This document shows positions 60,512 through 64,000 of a stretch of DNA of 64,000 nt, piece after piece; position 1 is the stretch's first letter; every line of letters begins with the position of its first letter. The stretch spans positions 1 to 64,000 of the forward strand of contig NZ_JACHLK010000009.1 in assembly GCF_014207955.1 (NCBI RefSeq). Direction: 5' to 3'. The translations under genes and the position numbers were made by a program. The notes under the pieces are model-generated. The model was not told the DNA's origin. It saw only the letters and a program-made list of their open reading frames with translations, and did no database searches. The stretch is from Acidovorax soli (GTDB lineage Bacteria > Pseudomonadota > Gammaproteobacteria > Burkholderiales > Burkholderiaceae_C).

Positions 60512-60882
60512 GCGAACTCCTGTCGTTCGGTATCGGGTTCGAGGAATTCCAGCTGGTTGCCCGCCGGGTCCTTCACGTAAAAGCGCAGGTAGCCGGGCAG
60601 CGCGCGGTTCTCCACCAGCGGCAGCTGCGCCTGCAGCAGGCGCCCGCGCAGCGCGGGCAGGTCCTGCACCGAAAGCGCCAGGTGCGACACCGAGGGTGCA
60701 CCCTGCCAGCGGTCGGTGGGAACCAGGTCGATGCGCTGCGCGCCTGCGGCGAAGTGCAGTGCATTGCCGGCAGCCACGCGCACCTCGGGCAGGCCCAGCA
60801 GACTGCTGTAGAAATTGCGGATGGGTTCCTCGGCCCCGGCCGGAAAGGCCAGTTGCACGTGGTTGATGGAATGGATGGCCAT
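60508..60882 (-). CDS. VOC-family (glyoxalase-fold) protein inside the ssu operon
   Basis: This 124-residue protein is made of two beta-alpha-beta-beta-beta units of the vicinal-oxygen-chelate type. It begins with INHVQLAFP (first His), contains SHLALSVQDLPALRGRL (second metal region) and ends with YVKDPAGNQLEFLEP, the standard C-terminal glutamate motif. It could be a dioxygenase, an isomerase or a resistance-type protein; the substrate is unknown. It starts 16 bp behind ssuD and overlaps ssuC by 4 bp, so it is co-translated with the sulfonate genes. It is not part of the classical ssuEADCB set. Confidence 0.87.
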   Translation of the reverse strand: MAIHSINHVQLAFPAGAEEPIRNFYSSLLGLPEVRVAAGNALHFAAGAQRIDLVPTDRWQGAPSVSHLALSVQDLPALRGRLLQAQLPLVENRALPGYLRFYVKDPAGNQLEFLEPDTERQEFA

Positions 60883-60898
60883 GGCGTGTCCTTGGTGT

Positions 60899-62062
60899 TC
60901 AGCTCTGCGAGGCGCGCGGGGGCAGCTCGTTGGCCACGGCCTCGCCGAAGGGGCCGAGCGGGTTGCCGCCCGAGAGCTTTTCGCGCACACCGAGCGGCAA
61001 CAGCGGGAAGACGAGCTCGGCAAAGCGGTAGGCCTCTTCGAGGTGCGGGTAGCCCGAGAGCACGAAGGTGTCGAGCCCCAGGGCCGCGTACTCGGTGATG
61101 CGCGCGGCCACGGTCTCGGGGTCGCCCACCAGCGCCGTGCCCGCGCCACCGCGCACCAGGCCCACGCCGGCCCACAGGTTGGGGCTGATCTCCAGGTCGG
61201 CACGCGAACGCTTGGCGCCGCCGGCGTGCAGCCGCGCCATGCGCCGCTGGCCTTCGGAATCCATGCGCGCAAAGACGGCCTGGGCCCGCACCACGGTGGC
61301 ATCATCCACATGGCTGATGAGTTCCTCGGCCGCGGCCCAGGCCTGCGCATCGGTTTCGCGCACGATGACATGCAGGCGGATGCCGAACTTCACGGAGCGG
61401 CCGTGCTTGGCCGCCCTGGCACGCACATCGGCCACCTTCTTGGCCACCTCGGCCGGGGGCTCGCCCCATGTGAGGTAGGTCTCGACCTGCTCAGCCGCCA
61501 GGTCGTGCGCCGCCTCGGACGAACCGCCGAAGTACACCGGCGGGTGCGGCTGCTGCACGGGCGGGAAGAGCAGCTTGGCGCCCTTCACCGTGAGGTGCCG
61601 GCCCTCGAAGTCATAGGTCTCGCCGGTGTGGCTGCGCGCCATGATCTCGCGCCAGATGCGGATGAACTCGGCCGACTGCTCGTAGCGCGTGGCGTGGTCC
61701 AGAAACACGCCATCGCCCTCCAGCTCGCTCTGGTCGCCGCCGGTCACCAGGTTGATGAGCAGGCGCCCGCCCGAGAGCCGGTCGAAGGTGGCGGCCATGC
61801 GCGCCGCCAGCGCGGGTTGGTGCAGGCCGGGCCGCACGGCCACCAGGAACTTGAGCTTCTTGGTCACAGGGATCAGGCTCGACGCGATGATCCAGGGGTC
61901 CTCGCAGGAGCGGCCCGTGGGGATGAGCACGCCTTCATAGCCCAGGCTGTCCGCCGCCACCGCCACCTGCTGCAGGTAGTCGTGGCTGAGCTGGCGCGCG
62001 CCCTTGGAGGTGCCCAGGTAACGGCTGTCGCCGTGGGTCGGGATGAACCAGAAGATCTGCAT
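60899..62062 (-). CDS. ssuD: FMNH2-dependent alkanesulfonate monooxygenase SsuD
   Basis: This 387-residue bacterial-luciferase-family enzyme has the canonical SsuD segment [38 protein letters not shown] at the N-terminus and [28 protein letters not shown] at the C-terminus are also typical. It cleaves alkanesulfonates to aldehyde and sulfite with reduced FMN from SsuE, encoded upstream in the operon. The VOC gene follows 16 bp later. It is clearer SsuD than the diverged relative at 8636. Confidence 0.95.
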   Translation of the reverse strand: MQIFWFIPTHGDSRYLGTSKGARQLSHDYLQQVAVAADSLGYEGVLIPTGRSCEDPWIIASSLIPVTKKLKFLVAVRPGLHQPALAARMAATFDRLSGGRLLINLVTGGDQSELEGDGVFLDHATRYEQSAEFIRIWREIMARSHTGETYDFEGRHLTVKGAKLLFPPVQQPHPPVYFGGSSEAAHDLAAEQVETYLTWGEPPAEVAKKVADVRARAAKHGRSVKFGIRLHVIVRETDAQAWAAAEELISHVDDATVVRAQAVFARMDSEGQRRMARLHAGGAKRSRADLEISPNLWAGVGLVRGGAGTALVGDPETVAARITEYAALGLDTFVLSGYPHLEEAYRFAELVFPLLPLGVREKLSGGNPLGPFGEAVANELPPRASQS

Positions 62063-62175
62063 GGAAACCTCTTTGTTTTTGCTTCAGTAGGAGATGGCGA
62101 AACCGAACCGGGGAGCCCCCACACCCGCGCAGCGCGGCCGGGTGGGCAGGCCCCAGGCGCCGGCCGTCACGCACA

Positions 62176-62198
62176 GCACGCGGCGCAGTTGCGCGTGC
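62176..62198 (-). promoter_or_regulatory. Hairpin in the ssuA2-ssuD intergenic region
   Basis: Perfect 7-bp arms (GCACGCG and complement) enclose 9 nt within the 175-bp gap between the second ssuA gene and ssuD. There is no U-tract. It may limit read-through or protect mRNA ends; the function is not established. Confidence 0.35.
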
Positions 62199-62237
62199 AA
62201 GGGGAAAGGCATGGGGGTGTGCATGAAGCTTCCGGGA

Positions 62238-63215
62238 TCAGGATGCGCTGAGATCCACCGGGGCGGCGTGCAGCAGGTTGAGCTTCCTGGGGATGAGCTT
62301 GAGCTCGAAGAAGGTGTCGGCAATCGACTGCTGCTCGGCGATGATCTCGCGCGTCACCGGGGCCGTTCCGAACTTGGCCCGGCTCAGGTACAGCTCGGTG
62401 ATGCTGCGGTCCAGACCCAGCACCGTGGTCAGCTCGGCCGCTGCCGCCGACTGGTTCTTCGAGGCCCAGGTGTCGATGGCGTTGACCTCTTCGATGGCGA
62501 TGCGCAGCACGTCGGCATTGCGCGTGGCATAGTCGCGCGAGGTGAAGTAGTAGGCGCGGTTGTTGACGATGCCCGTGGCATCGACCAGCAGGCGCGCATC
62601 CAGCGTCTTCTGCGCGGCGGCGAGGAAGGGGTCCCAGATGATCCAGGCATCCACGGCCCCCTTCTCGAAGGCAGCGCGTGCGTCGGCAGGCGCCAGGAAG
62701 ATGGACTGCACGTCGCCGTACTTCAGGCCGTTCTTTTCCAGCAGCTTGACCAGGAAGTACTGCACGTTCGAGCCCTTGTTGTAGGCCACGCGCTTGCCCT
62801 TGAGGTCGGCCACGCTGCGGATGGGCGAATCCTTGGGCACGATCACCGCCTCCAACGCGGGGCGCGGCACCGTGGCACCGGCATACACCAGCGGGGCGCC
62901 GGCAGCCTGGGCAAAGATGGGCGGTGCCTCGCCCACATCGCCGAAGTCGATGGAGCCGACGTTCAGTGCTTCGAGCTGCACCGGACCGGCGTTGAACTCG
63001 GTCCAACTGACCTTCACGCCCAGCGGCGCCAGGCGCTTTTCGAGCGTGCCCCGGCCCTTGAGGATGGAGAGCCAGCCCTTCTGGTGGCCAACGCGCAGCA
63101 CGCGGCCCGAGGCCTGGGCCAGGGCCTGGCCACCCGTGGCGGCGAAGGCGGCGGCCGCCAGGCTGGAGAGGACCACCTGGCGGCGGCGCGAAGAAAGGAT
63201 GGAAGCTGGTGTCAT
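62238..63215 (-). CDS. Second aliphatic sulfonate-binding protein, SsuA2
   Basis: This 325-residue periplasmic protein has a signal containing SSRRRQVVLSSLAAAAFA and ending at ALAQA (about 34). The SsuA motifs are VGHQKGWLSILKGRGTLEKRL, WTEFNAGPVQLEALNVGSIDFG, LKGKRVAYNKGSNVQYFL and GAVDAWIIWDPFLAA. It is a paralogue of the ssuA gene at 58637 and presumably widens the range of sulfonates accepted by the shared SsuBC. It lies 146 bp behind ssuE, with a stem-loop between them, so the two may be transcribed partly independently. Confidence 0.92.
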   Translation of the reverse strand: MTPASILSSRRRQVVLSSLAAAAFAATGGQALAQASGRVLRVGHQKGWLSILKGRGTLEKRLAPLGVKVSWTEFNAGPVQLEALNVGSIDFGDVGEAPPIFAQAAGAPLVYAGATVPRPALEAVIVPKDSPIRSVADLKGKRVAYNKGSNVQYFLVKLLEKNGLKYGDVQSIFLAPADARAAFEKGAVDAWIIWDPFLAAAQKTLDARLLVDATGIVNNRAYYFTSRDYATRNADVLRIAIEEVNAIDTWASKNQSAAAAELTTVLGLDRSITELYLSRAKFGTAPVTREIIAEQQSIADTFFELKLIPRKLNLLHAAPVDLSAS

Positions 63216-63319
63216 GGCGATGTGTCTTTCAGCAATGTCGGGGCATGCAGCGGCCCGGCCTGCCCGCCATGGCGGTCAGCGGCCCGATACAAAAAAGGGA
63301 GTGAAGGAGGAAGGTGGTG

Positions 63320-63357
63320 TGGGCCGCCAGGCGCCGGCAAGGCGCTGGCAGCCCCAC
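63320..63357 (-). terminator. Imperfect stem-loop behind ssuE
   Basis: A long, slightly bulged GC-rich stem (about 63320-63355) follows the ssuE stop on the minus strand and is followed about 20 nt later by six T (63293-63298). It could act as an attenuator that lowers transcription of ssuA2 and the genes beyond. The folding was judged by eye. Confidence 0.4.
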
Positions 63358-63361
63358 TGCG

Positions 63362-63952
63362 TCAGACGCTACATCGCACCTGCGAGAAGTGCACCGGCGC
63401 AAAGCGGCCGGCCTGGGCCGCAGGGGGGCGCAGGTTCTCGGTGATGAGCACGTTCACCGCATCGTCCAGGCGGGCGGCGATGTCGGCATGGAGGTCGTAG
63501 GCCCCTTCGGGCGTGAGGGCCACCTGGGCATCGGTGGCATAGATGCCGGGCAGGATGCTCTTGGCACCCAGCGACTGCAGCACGGGGCGCAGCGCGTAGT
63601 CCAGCGCCAGCATGTGGTGCGGGCTGCCGCCGGTGGCCAGGGGCAGCACGGTCTTGCCCTTGAGCGCGGTCTGCGGCAGCAGGTCCAGAAAGACCTTGAG
63701 CACGCCGCTGTAAGCGGCCTTGTAGACCGGGGTGGCCACCACCAGCACCCGGGCCTGGGCCACCTGGTCGACGGCGCCCACCACCGTGGGGTGGGCAAAG
63801 TCGGCCAGCAGCAGGGCCTGGGGCGACAGGTCGCGGATGTGGATGCGGTCCACCAGCGCGCCACGGCCCGACAGGCGCTGGGCCACGGCATCCAGCAGGG
63901 CGGCAGAACGGGAGCGTTCCGAGGGGCTACCGGCGATAAGAAGGGCGGACAT
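63362..63952 (-). CDS. ssuE: NADPH-dependent FMN reductase SsuE
   Basis: This 196-residue flavodoxin-like reductase begins SALLIAGSPSERSRSAALL (phosphate loop GSPS) and contains VVATPVYKAAYSGVLKVFLDLLP and LATGGSPHHMLALDYALRPVL, the SsuE family motifs. It supplies reduced FMN to SsuD. ATG at 63952 is chosen over an upstream start at 63994 because MSALLI matches the family N-terminus. It is the first gene of the minus-strand ssu operon in the window; the promoter probably lies at or beyond the right edge. Confidence 0.94.
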   Translation of the reverse strand: MSALLIAGSPSERSRSAALLDAVAQRLSGRGALVDRIHIRDLSPQALLLADFAHPTVVGAVDQVAQARVLVVATPVYKAAYSGVLKVFLDLLPQTALKGKTVLPLATGGSPHHMLALDYALRPVLQSLGAKSILPGIYATDAQVALTPEGAYDLHADIAARLDDAVNVLITENLRPPAAQAGRFAPVHFSQVRCSV

Positions 63953-64000
63953 GGGATACGGTGATTCTTGGGGGCGTGTCATGGCAAGCGCCACCGTGGA

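Noticed and set aside
1-64000. CRISPR arrays, tRNA or rRNA genes
   Set aside because: No regularly spaced repeats, tRNA cloverleaf sequences or rRNA segments were recognised when reading both strands.

Overview
The window is GC-rich, densely coded DNA from what looks like a metabolically versatile betaproteobacterium, most likely Burkholderiales/Comamonadaceae (Acidovorax-, Delftia- or Comamonas-like). This placement is inference. It rests on three Bug/TctC-type periplasmic binding proteins next to catabolic genes, many LysR regulators, an ssuEADCBF-type sulfonate operon, and a Weimberg/De Ley-Doudoroff sugar-acid operon. No rRNA, tRNA, CRISPR array or prophage was seen, and no gene-free stretch exceeds 300 bases.

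Left part (1-31382). A possible insertion-sequence end is followed by metI-metN and an MFS exporter, all on the minus strand. Positions 3313-10850 hold an organosulfur-type cluster: two SsuA-like binding proteins, a 2-hydroxyacid dehydrogenase, a DszC-like acyl-CoA dehydrogenase family flavoprotein, a class II aldolase, an SsuD-like monooxygenase and a LysR regulator. A shared 33-nt motif lies upstream of two of its transcripts. Positions 10980-14853 hold acyl-CoA ligase, acyl-CoA dehydrogenase and a Bug protein. A SUKH-like protein, an alpha/beta hydrolase and a second Bug protein follow, then a Bug/M20 amidohydrolase pair flanked by two paralogous LysR genes. Positions 21578-28084 are a second sulfur-flavoured cluster: cytochrome c, NitT/TauT ABC transporter, cupin thiol-dioxygenase-like protein and a four-rhodanese protein. 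Positions 28255-31382 form a signalling cluster of a periplasmic molybdopterin-fold protein, a diguanylate cyclase, a CheY-like receiver and CheC.

Middle (31385-51247). This is a complete-looking oxidative pathway for L-arabinose and D-galactose. Mutarotase, SMP-30 lactonase and an SDR sugar dehydrogenase precede a GbpR-like LysR gene. The divergent 13-gene operon encodes semialdehyde dehydrogenase, two interleaved sugar ABC transporters (ytfQ / chvE-gguAB / ytfRT-yjfF), L-arabinonate dehydratase, L-2-keto-3-deoxyarabonate dehydratase, dgoK, dgoA and dgoD. The pentose branch should end in 2-oxoglutarate, and the hexose branch in pyruvate and glyceraldehyde 3-phosphate.

Right part (51286-63952). 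A near-consensus LexA box precedes a two-gene operon: a PD-(D/E)XK protein resembling MmcB, and a fusion of a RecB/Cas4-like nuclease with an XPD/DinG-type iron-sulfur helicase. This is the most interesting locus in the window. An alpha/beta hydrolase, an M14 carboxypeptidase, two small ORFs and a hemolysin III protein follow. The window closes with a minus-strand ssu operon (ssuE, ssuA2, ssuD, a VOC gene, ssuC, ssuA, ssuB, mop/ssuF). Three copies of a GC-rich repeat sit directly behind stop codons at 34207, 37954 and 55352.
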